Below, one piece after another: positions 33,898 to 45,077 of a stretch of DNA of 64,000 nt. The first letter of the stretch is position 1; the number at the start of each line of letters is the position of its first letter. Origin of the DNA: Branchiostoma floridae (taxonomy: Eukaryota; Chordata; Leptocardii; Amphioxiformes; Branchiostomatidae); assembly GCF_000003815.2 (NCBI RefSeq), contig NC_049981.1, positions 3,137,415 to 3,201,414 on the forward strand, in the 5' to 3' direction. Made by a program: the position numbers and the translations under genes. Under the pieces are notes generated by a model. It had not been told where the DNA came from, searched no databases, and saw nothing but the letters and a program-made list of their open reading frames with translations.

Positions 33898-34210
33898 CAA
33901 ATGTTTGATGAAGAATTAATGAAAGAAGTGGCCATTCGAATGTCAGCAGAGCAAGTTGACCCGCACACCTCAGGTTGTAGCTCATGTTTTTGTCTCTCCC
34001 ATCTTTTAAATTCCGCCTGCAAATTGATGATAACAATGATTTGATTTTTAGTGGACAGTCAGAAAAAAAGACTTAATATATTTCATATTAGTACCCCGAA
34101 ATGTGCATCTTATTTCTGTGTGAGGCTGAGAACTTATTAATCCCCTCGTAGATATAACGTTACAAGTGGAAAATATTGTTTTGTAATCCATTCCATGCCA
34201 CCTTTTTCAA
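33898..34210 (+). repeat. Third copy of the 16560-17250 repeat
   Basis: 'gtcagcagagcaagttgacc', 'gtaccccgaaatgtgca', 'gtgaggctgagaactta' and 'gtaatccattccatgccacc' match 16800-17250 in the same order. Confidence 0.6.
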
Positions 34211-34990
34211 CGCGTTTCTTCTCCTGCTAAGTCATGTTAAATGGGTTAAGGAAAAAATAGAGGCGTTTGGATTCATAACGTAACGAATACGTGACTCATA
34301 CTTTACTCCACCCCAGCAAATACTGGTTGGAAGTCAAAAGTGAAAATGATCATATGGCTTATATGCATTTTTATGGAGATATAAATTTTTGGTGGTCATG
34401 TGATAGGTCGTTTGATTAAGAGTTACAAGAGTTAGCAGGGGCGGGCCTCCCCACCCCCGTCCAAAATTGAACAAAAAGCACGGTCTGAATAGGGTTAAAT
34501 TCTCTCTCATTCACGCTGCTTTTTAAGAATGAAAATCACAAACTTTTATTGGCATTTTTGTTGGTATTCAAAAGGTGTTCTATGGATGTTTCGCGCAATG
34601 GGGAAGACCAAAATCGCACATTCTTAGAAACGTCTAGCCGACTGTTTTTTTTAAAGAGTTTTGGGATCTATTCGCCCTCTCTTTCGGAGAACGTTTCCGT
34701 GATTGCGGAACTCTAAACCCCATGAAAAGCGAAGCGTACATTTGACAATAGATAAACGTTAATAACCCTAAGGCTAGGGTCTCATTTGCGCCAAGATGGA
34801 ATAGGAAAAAACAGCAAAACACGTTTCTTAACGTGAGAGGTTATACTTAGAAATATGTATGTATAATAATTGGTCCTTAACTTTTACCTTTGGGGGCCTC
34901 TGGGCCTCATGTCAAGACCAGATATCATATTCCAAATGATTTTATCAGGAAGCTTTCGGAACTCACTCTGTTACAGATGCGGTCGCAAAC
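34211..34990. repeat. Mixed repeat-derived sequence before GPCR gene 2
   Basis: Holds an isolated 'cggtctgaatagggttaaat' terminus (34433-34500) and the 34520-34810 repeat shared with 19985-20110. From about 34930 ('aaatgattttatcaggaagc') it is homologous to the 5' flank of GPCR gene 3 at 48800. Confidence 0.5.
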
Positions 34991-35024
34991 GTAATGCATT
35001 TACATATACGTACTTCGTTTGCAG

Positions 35025-37996
35025 TGACTATTCTTCCCTTGTTGGAAGCCCGACCAGTGACGGCCATTCCCACAAGCCAGACAAATGATGAAGAGCCCAC
35101 CTCTATGTCACCTGATGACAACTCATACTGGACAGAATCTAGTAAGATATATTCCCTGTTGTAACAAGGCGTTGCTTATAGTTGTTAGCTTTAACTTATA
35201 TGGTTGCCGTCAAGTCTGTTTCTACGTTGATTATAGAATATATAGAATAGAATAGAACTTTATTGCACGACAATTGTAGCAGGTACAATGCATGGCAATC
35301 TGATTATACATGGGAGTTGAGCTATATACTATTGCAAATATCTAACAACTAATCTAATCTAATGTAACAGTATAAACAATCTAGTTAATATCATAAAAGC
35401 TAATACTTCAGATTATTATGTCAATATAGCATTGTCTCGTTTTTGCAATGAGTTGTAAATGATTTGCCTACGTAGGCAAACATATAAACAGGACATGATA
35501 ATATCAAATTGAATATCTCTGTCTTAACATGTGGTAGTACAATATCGGACTTACATACAATATATTGAAATAACTTTTGACGGTTTTCTTCATACGTCGG
35601 ACAATCCGTTATGAAATGAAATTCATTTTCTATGCCATTATGGCATGTGGGACAAAGTCTCTCATTGGCTGGTATGTTGTGGTGTCGGCCCTTTTCAATT
35701 TGTAAGGTGTGTGCACTAATCCTTAGTTTCGTTAGGTCATTTCTAAACAATTTGTTTTGAACAGACGAGAGATATTTTTCAAAACAGAATTCTTTTTTGA
35801 TTTTACAACAAGTACTGATTTGTTGAAACTTCTTATTTCTTGTCTCCAACCTGAGAGAAACGTGTCTTGCAGACGATTCTTAAATATATTTCCAAAACGG
35901 TTGGCATTAATATGAATGATATTCTCCGGGTACCCCAAAACGGTTGCGAGCGAAAAAAATCCCGCACCCCTCTCAAAGAAATCAGTACGTTCATAATGAG
36001 ATGTATCTAGTCAGAGATGTTTTTCACATGTATGAATGAACACACGCGATGGCAAACAAAATTCTTTATTTCTGTTTTCTTCGGCCTCACCCAGGGCTCA
36101 ACTTGTAGATACACATGGCAAAAAAAACTTGCGCGTTACAAAGAGGCTATATGAATTATTTCACCATGGCCTCTTCGATGATTTTGTTTGCACTGGCTAA
36201 TAGCCAAGCGACAGGTTTGATAAAATAGAATAGAATCCGTACTGCAAGGGCACGTTTTCCTTATAAGTTATGGCATGCAAATCGTAGACTTTTAAATGTC
36301 TACTCTGTTCTACGTTAGCTCGAGCTGAACTTAGTTGTAAGGTAAAGGCCCACCCAGTGTCTACCAGTTTTTTTTTTGTTTTACCACCACCGGTCAAACT
36401 AGGGTACGGCCTTCATTTACCCTAGGCGTAATACACATGTGGCCTTGCATAGTAGTACATAGAAGTAGACATATGAGTAGTAAATTATAACGTGAATGTA
36501 CTGGTACCGTTACATTACCAGCAGAGGCACCGACAACGGCGGTCTACAAAGGTATCTATGACGAGGAACTGGACATCATCGACAACGTCACAATGGGTAA
36601 GTGGCATCATTTTCTTCATTCACATTGCTACGATTAGCCATTTTTTTCGCATCAATCGCATGATTTGTGAACTTGATGTCCGCTGTCTGTCTTTTCTTGC
36701 AGCTAACCAAACAGTCACCTCCGTCAACCCAGCCTTACTGAATTCTGAGAACAAAACTTCGCCAGGTTATGGGGTGGTAATCAGCTCTACGGTGACTGGC
36801 ATCTTCAGCGCCGTGGGCACCATAGGCAATGGCATGGTGATTACAGCCTTCTGCACGTACAGACAGGTGTGTGTGTGTGTCTGTCAGTCTGTTTGTCAAC
36901 AGGATAACATGCCAGGATATATCGGCAAATGCTAGTGTGGGTACGTGTTCATGAAATATCGGGAAAATTACATTTCGCGACACCCGGTTTTGATACCTTG
37001 TGTTCTGGACAAGCTATAGCTCTCTAGAAACATTCTTTGAAACTGCAGGTGGCGTTTTAGCTGCAGTCTTTCAACAAAGAAAGTTCAAGAAGTGTTGATT
37101 GAATTGTCATGAATTTCCAATATGATTTTGCCCCATTATTTTTGTTTACATTATGATCTGAGAGGGAATCACTTCCACAGGTTCGAACGTCCGCAAACTC
37201 CTTCATCCTCAGCATCAGCATCAGTGACATCATCATCACCGGTTTTCAGTACCCAGTAGGGATGGCCTCCAGCATCATCGGTGCCCCTTCTCTCGGACAC
37301 GCCATGTGTCCCATACTAGGCGCCTTATTCTTTTTCAGTATCTACGTATCGTCGTCCTCTATGGTCCTGATCGCCTTCAACAGATACATACACATCACCA
37401 TGTCAACAGACACATATAGGAAACTGTTCAGCCCCTTCATGTCGTTTTTGTGGATTTTGTTGTCGTGGGTCGTGAGTGGGTTGTTGGTAGCTCCTGCATT
37501 TCTAGGCTACGACGAATTTGGCTGGAACAAAAACCGAATCTGTAGCGTGATGGAAGGCAGCCCTTACAGTCCTCAATACGTGTCCAACATCTTTGGAGCT
37601 TTCTACTGGCTGGTGTTCTGTGTGGTAGTCTGCCTCTATGTGAGGATCTACCTCTTCGTGAAAAAATCCGTAGTGACGATGGCAGCGAATCAAAACGTTG
37701 CCAACCCTGGGCAGTACGTGTCAAAAAGAATGCTCAAACAAACCAAACACATGTTCATCATCTTCAGCATCTTCACCGTCTGCACGGCCCCCGGGGTGCT
37801 GTTTTTCAGTATCAATGTACATGTGGACTTCTTGCCGTTTGCAGCGATAGTAGTGTCGTTCACGCTGTACCGCTTGAAGTATGTCCTGAACCCTTTCCTG
37901 TACGCCTGGAAGCTGCCTTTGTTCAGGCGTGCTTTTAAGGCCCTCATTCGCTGCAAGCGGCAGCTGCCGTTTCAGGCTGGAGCTCCTGTGAACTAA
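35025..37996 (+). CDS. Class A GPCR gene 2 (melatonin-receptor-like), 5' end unresolved
   Basis: Tandem paralogue of gene 1. Exons: 35025-35141, 36522-36596 (or 36525, tandem CAGCAG acceptor), 36703-36866, 37181-37996, phases 1, 1, 0, about 389 residues after the split first codon. Exon 1 has the ancestral single stalk unit (EEPTSMSPDDN). Exon 2 ends IIDNVTM. The TM1-7 motifs are as in gene 1: IGNGMVITAF, ISISISD, CPILG, NRY at 37379-37387, LSWVV, FTVCTAP, NPFLY. An in-frame ATG at 34994 (MHLHIRTSFAVTILPLLEA) lies just before the conserved acceptor-like 'gtttgcag' and is an alternative start, though that stretch matches a repeat. Its terminal exon is about 95% identical to that of gene 3. The first intron contains a LINE fragment (35231-35940). 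Function is inferred from family only. Confidence 0.88.
35231..35940 (-). pseudogene. LINE remnant in intron 1 of GPCR gene 2
   Basis: The - strand encodes FKNRLQDTFLSGWRQEI and, in a second frame, LTKLRISAHTLQIEKGRHH ... ERLCPTCHNGIENEFHFITDC, the same Cys-knuckle C-terminus as at 12271, 24826 and 42570. The tail 'gtgcaataaagttctattct' ends at about 35240. The homologous intron of gene 3 lacks it, so insertion followed the duplication. It is 5'-truncated and frameshifted. Confidence 0.75.
36514..36530 (+). promoter_or_regulatory. Tandem (NAGNAG) splice acceptor, exon 2 of GPCR gene 2
   Basis: 'attaccagcag|agg' offers two AG acceptors three bases apart; choosing one or the other includes or drops one residue at the stalk junction. 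Gene 3 has the same arrangement ('tgtcagcag', 50132-50140). Gene 1 has a single 'ttatag'. Confidence 0.5.
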
Positions 37997-38039
37997 CCGC
38001 CAACACTCTTACGTAGCTGCCGGGGTTGGCTCGGTTTTC

Positions 38040-39310
38040 AAAGGGGTGGTTTCTGTGAAATGCGATTCAGTTGAAGCTATAGGGGCATTTGTTTTGAAAT
38101 CGTTGGAGTATACCTGACCAAAGAGATGACTTACTTTTATGGTATTTTGTGTTGACGTAGTTAAATCAAATTTCAACATGGTTTTATAGTCACACTTTGC
38201 ATGTTTAAGTTTAAGTCTATTATACATTCATGGTGTATAGGCCGGCGCACATCTCCTTTTTGATAGAACTTGGGCCAGACAACCGTGCGGGCACCCCAGT
38301 GAGGGGATAATTCACTGGTAGGGATTTTAGATGTCACAAAAAGACATGGATTTTAGTTAACATTGATATCAGTAAAATGAAATGTGCAATGCTCAAACAC
38401 TTGGTAGTTTTTCACAGGGCTACCGCTAGTTGTGTTTGAAATCGTGCGAGTCCGCTGGTATGTCTCAAGAGCGTTTTGAGCGATGATACATGGGTAGGTA
38501 TCGTTGACCCCAAGGCTCGATCCTGGGCCCTCCTGGTGGCCGACCTGAACGCAGGACGTCATGTTGCTGTATTTTTGGCCATTGACATACTGTGGTCTTG
38601 ATGTTTTTTGTGGAAGGTAGCTTATGAAATGTGCATACTCAAAGTCCTACATAGACTAGTAGGGCATGAATAGAAAAGGACATTCCAATTGACCTCAGGT
38701 TTCAAGTAAGCGTGAAAAGCTGAAAGCGTGCAATTGATGTGAGAAACTTCAGAATCGATGAATGAAAGACGTGATTTAGGAGATTGTAGGGGTTCCACTG
38801 AGTAAATGTTTTGGACTGTTAGTGTCAGAGACTAGGTCATGTTGCACGAGTCTTTGAAGCTGTTCGACTGGAACAGATGCTGCGCTCAGTGGGAACTCTG
38901 CCATTTCTTCGTCGGCAACAGGGTCATGCCTCCTCGTAAATTAGAGCTCGCAGACTCGTCGTCCGATCGAATCGCGCCTAATGTGAGGGGGGTATTAGCG
39001 AAGTTGTAATATCGCGTGCCGATAATGATTGAAAAATAGAGCACCACAATTTACTGTACTTGATGGCACGAATGAAGAGCTGTGAGAATGATTTTTGATG
39101 GTTCGATGTTCAATAGTATTAGAAGTTCAATAGTATTTGTTGAAAGCGTTTATGTTCATTAACTGATTTGATTGTTGTCAAACAATAATGAGAAAATCGT
39201 TGATGTCATAAACAATTTAATCATGTGCATTTATACATTGTACCAAGATGGACTATATTTTCTGTATTGTTTTGCTAATGTTGAATAATGTTAAAACAGT
39301 GGCAAGTCCG
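38040..39310 (+). repeat. 3' flank of the receptor duplication unit (gene 2)
   Basis: Non-coding, homologous in blocks to the flanks of genes 1 and 3. It includes 'ggccctcctggtggccgacc' at 38528, the uninterrupted counterpart of the site where a hAT element sits in the gene 3 flank (52658). No gene seen. Confidence 0.6.
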
Positions 39311-39522
39311 TACTCTCCAGGCAGAGGTTAGGCTGCAGCTGTTTAATTAACGTTTTTTTGTCGTTTTTATTGGGCTTTCTATTTTGTATATTTTTTTTGC
39401 TGTGTCCAACCTAACGTTAGTTTTGACACAGCAAGATAAAATACAAAATAGAAAGCCAGATAAAAACGACTAAAAAAACTTAAAAAAAAACCAGCCGGAG
39501 CCTAACCTCCGCTTGGAGAGTA
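39311..39522. mobile_element. MULE-like foldback MITE, copy 2
   Basis: A 212-bp near-perfect hairpin beginning TACTCTCC and ending GGAGAGTA, with 'gaggttaggct' and 'gggctttctattttgtat' arms. It is flanked by the perfect 9-bp duplication GCAAGTCCG (39302-39310, 39523-39531). The interrupted sequence rejoins as 'caagtccgttgctatttcgg', matching the undisturbed 'aagaccgttgctatttcgga' in the gene 1 flank (about 31484). Confidence 0.85.
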
Positions 39523-40190
39523 GCAAGTCCGTTGCTATTTCGGAATTTTAACTTCTTGTCATTCAAGATTGCCATGATTAGGATATCCGTATCGGGAATT
39601 GTGGATGGATAAAATGTTGAAATACAATAGTACTTCTCCAAGCCTTCGCTTGACAATCAGTCAGTGTATGCGAACTGAGCAGAGATGTAAAATAGATCTA
39701 TATGTTGTAAAACTGTTTGTATACAATTGTATATAGTTCACGATGATTTTGCTCAAAGACACATCGATTCTTTATTGTCTGGCGCATTTGCTATGACGTC
39801 ATGAACGAATATCAATTTGATTACTGGCGGTAGGAATCATGAATTAAACGAACGATTTGTATAAAGCTTCGATGTTCAATAACATCAGAAAAGTTCTTCA
39901 GTAATAATTTTGATGTTTACTTGTAATCAAGACCTTTAATTGCATTAAGTGACATTGTTGACAAGAACACTTTAAAGCATGGCACGATAGTTGCTATCAC
40001 GAATTGTTACCATATGTTCCGTAAGATTGCATTACGGTTAGCATGTATACCGTTGCCTGAGAGTTCTCAAGATCTGTTTTTAAAGACTTGAATGTACAGG
40101 GATATCCATTCTAGCCAGTTGGTGGTTGTATTTATTTTTGCTGATTTGTAAATTAAAAGAACGGTTGTGTTCCCTCCAGACACTAATTTT
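39523..40190 (+). repeat. Continuation of gene 2 3' flank
   Basis: Blocks 'attaggatatccgtatcggg', 'tgctatgacgtcatgaacg', 'actttaaagcatggcacgat' and 'gttgcctgagagttctcaag' match the flanks of genes 1 and 3. Non-coding. Confidence 0.55.
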
Positions 40191-40195
40191 TGTCT

Positions 40196-41269
40196 TAAGC
40201 CCCGGTCACAAAGCGCGTACGATTTCTTGCGATGGTATATTACGCATATCGTACGATGAGCGCAGTAAATCGCAGCAAAATCGTAAGCAATATCAGCCAT
40301 CGCAACGCATCGGATGATGTTCAAAATTTTTCCAGCGTCGTACGATTTTTCACTTGTGTCTCTTTTGAATAGCCGCCTGGCCGCTTTATGGCTTCTTTAA
40401 CAAACAAAATGTGGACATAGCTGTTGAAAATCTTCCTATAATATCTTAAACTGTAAAAATAACTTTAAAAAAGACGTCGACCATGACAACAAGAGTATTA
40501 CAAGCAAAAGTTCAAATCAAGCGTGAGTACTGGTATGGTTATCTCGGCCTGCTTGCCGGCTCTACGTGTCAGGCTCTTTCGAAGATCGTATCATGATATG
40601 CTATCAACAAAAAGATGCCATCATACAAAAATCATATCATAGGCATTATATCATATATATTTCCGACTCATAGAGCCTGCCTTTATGTTCGAGTTGTCCC
40701 CATGGTTATTACGATTATGGTAAACTGACCCAAGACCGACGAGAGCTGAGATTTGATCTAATTAAAAACTCATGTGCATGAAGCGATCAAACAATTGTCT
40801 GCATCACCTGTGCGGGGCGCGCTGTTCTCTGGTTGCGACTGTGGCAGTTGCGACGGATATATTTTCCCTTTTCGTCAATATCGACAATATCAGGGAAAAC
40901 TGAAACCATCACAACATGCTAAAAATTCATAAATCTATAACCTCATCAGTAGACAAAAATTGCCGTAATGAAGTCTGCTATGGAGGCAAATAAAATCTTA
41001 CGACGATAGCGAAACTTTGAACATGTTCAAAATCCATTTCAGCTCTATTTTTCGTCATACGACGCTCCCCGATTTACTATGATTTACTGCGATTGACGCA
41101 GGCACGTTCTTTTGACCTCATCGTACGATGCACTGCGCGCTTTGTGACCACGGCTTTATATATTTAAACCATTGCTTCCGATTCTCCCCCGACTTACGAC
41201 GCACTGCGCTCATACTGCGCATCGGAAGGAATCGCAAGGAATCGTACGCGCTTTGTGACCGGGGCTTTA
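40196..41269. mobile_element. TIR element of about 1.07 kb
   Basis: The left end 'aagccccggtcacaaagcgc' plus 'gtacgatttcttgcg' is mirrored at the right by 'cgcaaggaatcgtacgcgct' and 'ttgtgaccggggctt'. A second inner copy of the terminus ('gcgctttgtgaccacggctt') lies at 41138-41157, suggesting nested or duplicated ends. Interior AT-rich, without a recognised ORF. Confidence 0.7.
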
Positions 41270-41324
41270 GTGTCCTTGTTTTCAGTGATGGTTTGAAAGC
41301 ATTACTCTCGTACTTGACACGACC

Positions 41325-41640
41325 TTCCGCGCACACAGGAGTGAAAATGGGTACCTGATTTCTACTGGGAGGGGGGTAAAAGGAGGTGGAAGCCAGTCCA
41401 CCAACAAACGCATCAAACAAACAATCAAACAAAGAAACAACCAACCAACGGACCAACAAACCAACAATGAAATAAGCGATTGACCAACCAACCATCCAAC
41501 ATACCAACAAACCAACCACCCAACAAACAAGCAAACCAAACAACCAACCAACAAATCAACCAACAAGCCAAACAACAAACAAACCAACCAGTCAGCAAGC
41601 CAGCCAACCAACCAAATAACCAACAAAAAAAAAAAACTAG
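41325..41640 (+). repeat. SINE-body fragment plus CCAACAAAC-type low-complexity tract
   Basis: 'gtgaaaatgggtacctgatt' is the SINE body seen at 32480. It is followed by about 230 bp of imperfect (CCAA/ACAA)n. The same pairing occurs at 54160-54500, so the tract may be the 3' tail of this SINE family. Tracts of this type also occur at 44405-44450. The long W/L/G-rich - strand frames here are artefacts. Confidence 0.6.
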
Positions 41641-42410
41641 AGTTCCACGAACACATACCTTTGCCAAATAAACCAGGTTTGTTATGTAGAATGATGTCTG
41701 TAGACATAAATATGTTACTCATTACATTTTATCTTATATGCCTGGAGTTGGTTCATAACATTTCGCCATTGCTTATACAAATTAGATCCCTATTTTCATA
41801 ATAATATTAAATTGTATCAAGCATCACTTAAGCTATCAGCATACCAAAAATCATGATGATCCTTTCATCCCTTCTTGACTATTCTCTTTCAAAGTAGGAA
41901 ACTAAACCGGCTCCTGCAGTTCAAGAAAATACATTAGCGGACCCAAACATACACCTCTTACTCTCTGCAATCTTTCTCAGTTACATATGTGACAAGTTTG
42001 AAAGTACTATCACGGAATGCAGTGGATTTATCAACTTTCCTCATTAATTATGCAAATTAGCTGTTACTTGCATAATTAGTATCTCATTATGTAAGTTTTT
42101 ACTTAGGCTATCTACACACCAAAAATCATGACGATCCGTCAATACGTTCATATTTTCTCATTAATTATGCAAATGAGATCATCATCTGCATTAACCAATA
42201 ACCACTGAGAAAATCAATATAATATACAAAACTGTTTAAGAACTGCAATCTTCCACATTGAATAAGATAAACAAATGCAACTCAAATCTAAACTACACTG
42301 TACCGCAATTTACTGTACTACCCAGGGTCTATTGACACTTTAGAGACACCCTACAATTCAAACTACAATCAGTAGTATCAAACTATCCTTTCCTCTCTTA
42401 TCGTTTCAAT
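41641..42410. repeat. AT-rich sequence with a repeated 'accaaaaatcatgatgatcc' unit
   Basis: 'accaaaaatcatgatgatcc' (41844) and 'accaaaaatcatgacgatcc' (42119), each followed by 'attatgcaaat'-type sequence, indicate two decayed copies of a dispersed unit related to 48550-48720. No gene. Confidence 0.4.
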
Positions 42411-42414
42411 TGAG

Positions 42415-43280
42415 AAGTTTATTTGCAAGTTCTTGCCCGAGGGCTAATTGCAACATGAAGCATACGGAAGATATAGTAAACATACATAAAGTAATTTGGT
42501 ATAGATAACAATGGCGACAAGTGTAAACAAGTGACTATTCCAACAATGATATTGACTGAGAGCTACAATCTACGCATTTGGGGTTTGACTTCTTTTCTGG
42601 AAGCAGTGGAAGACGAAGTACCCCACTTTTTCTATGATGAGTGGGTTATGTGACGTCAACAGCTTTATAGTTTTGTTTTCGTCGGTAAGCGTTTCGAAAT
42701 TTTTGTGTATTTTGCAAACCTCTTCAAATAACTCCTTTCTTTCCTGGTCATTGGAGAGGCAGTTAGAAAAAAAATGTATTTCGTCTTCCACCGGTTTTGC
42801 AATACAATGGTTGCAGGTTCTTTCGCCCACAGGTAGCTTTTTGTACCGCCCTCTCTCAATGTCAAGGGGGTGGGCGCTAATTCTAAGTTTGCACATTGCC
42901 GATCTGACTTCGAAATTATCTAGTGACGTTAAATAAGTTTCCTTTGAGTATCACTTCTTTAGTTTCTTAAAGAATCTTAACTTACCATTATCTATAGATA
43001 GTCTATGAGAAAATGTCTGGATATATATATATCTTCCATCCTTTTTCTTAACGATGTACATATATGCTTGTTGTCTATCCGTGAATACGTAGAGTTCCAT
43101 AGGAAAGAGTAACCAGTATTGTCTAGAATTTCCTTTACGTGTTGTGACCAGCATTTCTTACGGCTGTTACTCGGTATAGATTGCTGACAGAGTAAAGCGT
43201 CTACTTGTAAGGGATGTGTTGAGAAGTCCAACTGTTTGAGGCGTAGCCAATACTTAACTGTACGCATGGATATGTCTATA
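42415..43280 (-). pseudogene. LINE remnant, Cys-knuckle C-terminus
   Basis: The - strand encodes KLRISAHPLDIERGRYKKL ... ERTCNHCIAKPVEDEIHFF ... FHCFQKRSQTPNA (42570-42896), and a separate frame at 42992-43267 encodes an upstream segment (LRLKQLDFSTHPLQVDALLC). The tail is near 42415-42440 (reverse 'gcaaataaacttctc'). Frameshifted and 5'-truncated. Confidence 0.7.
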
Positions 43281-43489
43281 TGAATGGAAATCGTTTCAAT
43301 ACCTTACATGTCAATCTTACCTGTCAGTTAGGTCATACACAGTTGCTTGCAGACCGACAAAACCTTCAAGTTAATCCATGCTCCACCAGTATCCACAAAA
43401 ATCCCTGTTTTCAAATATCTCCTGCCCAAAAACAAACTTGCTTGACTCTGTGCTTAGAGATCCACCTGCCACCTCACCTCAGGGCATCA

Positions 43490-44110
43490 CCCTTGACCTC
43501 AACATCCGATCAAGTAACTAGGGGTGGAATCAACCAAACCAGGCTGGGGGGTTGTAATGCTTCAGAAGTTTTGACAAGAATGCCTCGGCTATCCCTAAAC
43601 TAGCTGCTAGGGGGCCCAAACTTATGTCACGAACTCCTGAGCACAAGAGCTATCTAACACCCAAAATTCGTGACCATACCATGTTTAGAAGATGAGAAAA
43701 CACACCCGGAAGTTGCGCTGCAGTATCAAGGGAAGCCGCTAGGGGGCCCATTATCAAACTCCCCCTTCGTTTCCCAAACCCCTACCCACCCACCAAATAT
43801 CATAAGCGTCCGTCGAAGTCTTCTCGAGTTATGCTGTAAACGGACAAAAGTTTGCAAGTAAACCGGCGCCTGCACTTCCAACAAAGCCGCTAGGGGGCCC
43901 AAACTCGCAGCAATCACTCTCTGCTTTAAGGGCTCCCTACCGCTCAAAATTCACGACCGCAGCATGCGAAGATACCACCAGAACGCGAGATATCAAGCAT
44001 GGAGGTTCCATTATCGAACTCCCCCTTCGTTCTCCAGACCCACCCACCAAATATCAGCTGCATCCGTCGCAGTCTTCTCGAGTTATGCTGTTCACAAACA
44101 GGGTGAAAAC
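43490..44110 (+). repeat. Tandem copies of the 'GAGTTATGCTG' dispersed repeat
   Basis: 'gctagggggcccaaactt' at about 43608 and 43888, 'caccaaatatca' at 43790 and 44045, and 'cttctcgagttatgctgt' at 43820 and 44076 show two to three copies of a unit of about 260-280 bp. Single related copies are at 28437-28735 and 47700-48085. Confidence 0.65.
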
Positions 44111-44868
44111 ACACAACCGGACCGAAAATATAACCTTAGCCATTCTGGCAAAGGTAATAACCAACCAAAAGTGTTCCCTGTGGCAGGGGAGGGGGTAAAA
44201 ACTCGGTGGAGACAATTGGAGATGGGCTCCACCTTCCAATGATATATTTTTGACACAATGAATAGCAACCTGCTGGCACTGCAGCCCGAAAAAGCTATAT
44301 ATCTTTACTTTGTACAATAGAAAGTCGCTGGGAAAGCCATAACCAAACTTGTCCTTGTTTTTGTTTTTGCCGACCAAAAAAAAAAAGTAGTAGCCTACCA
44401 GCAATAAAACATCCAACCAGTAAACCAACCAACCGACCGAGCGACCGACCGACGGATAAAAGTAAGTGATTACTAGTATTGAAGTAGTTTAACTGTAATA
44501 TCCAACACAAAAATTGGACTCATCCAAATTTTCGTAGTTTTTGTTAAGGAATGAACAACCCACTGATGTTGTGACGTCACGTTATACAGATGAAACATGT
44601 GACTCAGTATAGCAGTGGATCATAGGTTGCAGGAAGTCTATGGCGCCCATCGTCTCCGTTCAGGGATGGTTGTAAAGCTCTGATGTAGATGGCTTCTTTG
44701 ATCCTCTAGCGAAAAAGTTGTGTTTGTGTTGGATATTACAGTACTAGTTAAACTAGCTTAATAATAACTTCTACCAACAAACTTGATAAACTTTCAAGTT
44801 AAAAGTAAGCAATGTTCATATTTAAAAACAACAGATTCAAGAAATCATCTTTATACTTTGGTAGCTAA

Positions 44869-45062
44869 GGCTTAGGTCACATTTCCAAAAAAAGGGCCCG
44901 GCCGGGCAGATTTCGGGAGCGAAAGAAAATGATATTAAAGGCATTAAAATGCACAAAATGTCAAAATAAGATTTAATGGCATAATTTGTGTATTAATCTA
45001 GATATAAAATTTGATTTTTCGTTTCTTAAAACGGGCCCCGGTTTGGAAATGTGACCTAAGCC
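44869..45062. mobile_element. 194-bp MITE
   Basis: Ends 'ggcttaggtcacatttcc' and 'ggaaatgtgacctaagcc' form a perfect 18-bp terminal inverted repeat; the subterminal 'gggcccgg' / 'gggccccgg' continues the fold. No coding capacity. Confidence 0.8.
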
Positions 45063-45077
45063 TAACCAGAGAAGACT

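Noticed and set aside
34994-35024. ATG at 34994 (and 48883) as the receptor start codon
   Set aside because: Gene 1 has no ATG at the homologous place, the stretch resembles a MITE, and a CAG acceptor is conserved just downstream in all three genes. It is kept only as an alternative in the gene entries.
41282-41722. Long W/L/G-rich - strand frames that look like transmembrane proteins (also 54124-54466)
   Set aside because: They are translations of the CCAACAAAC low-complexity tract. Stop codons are simply rare in that composition.
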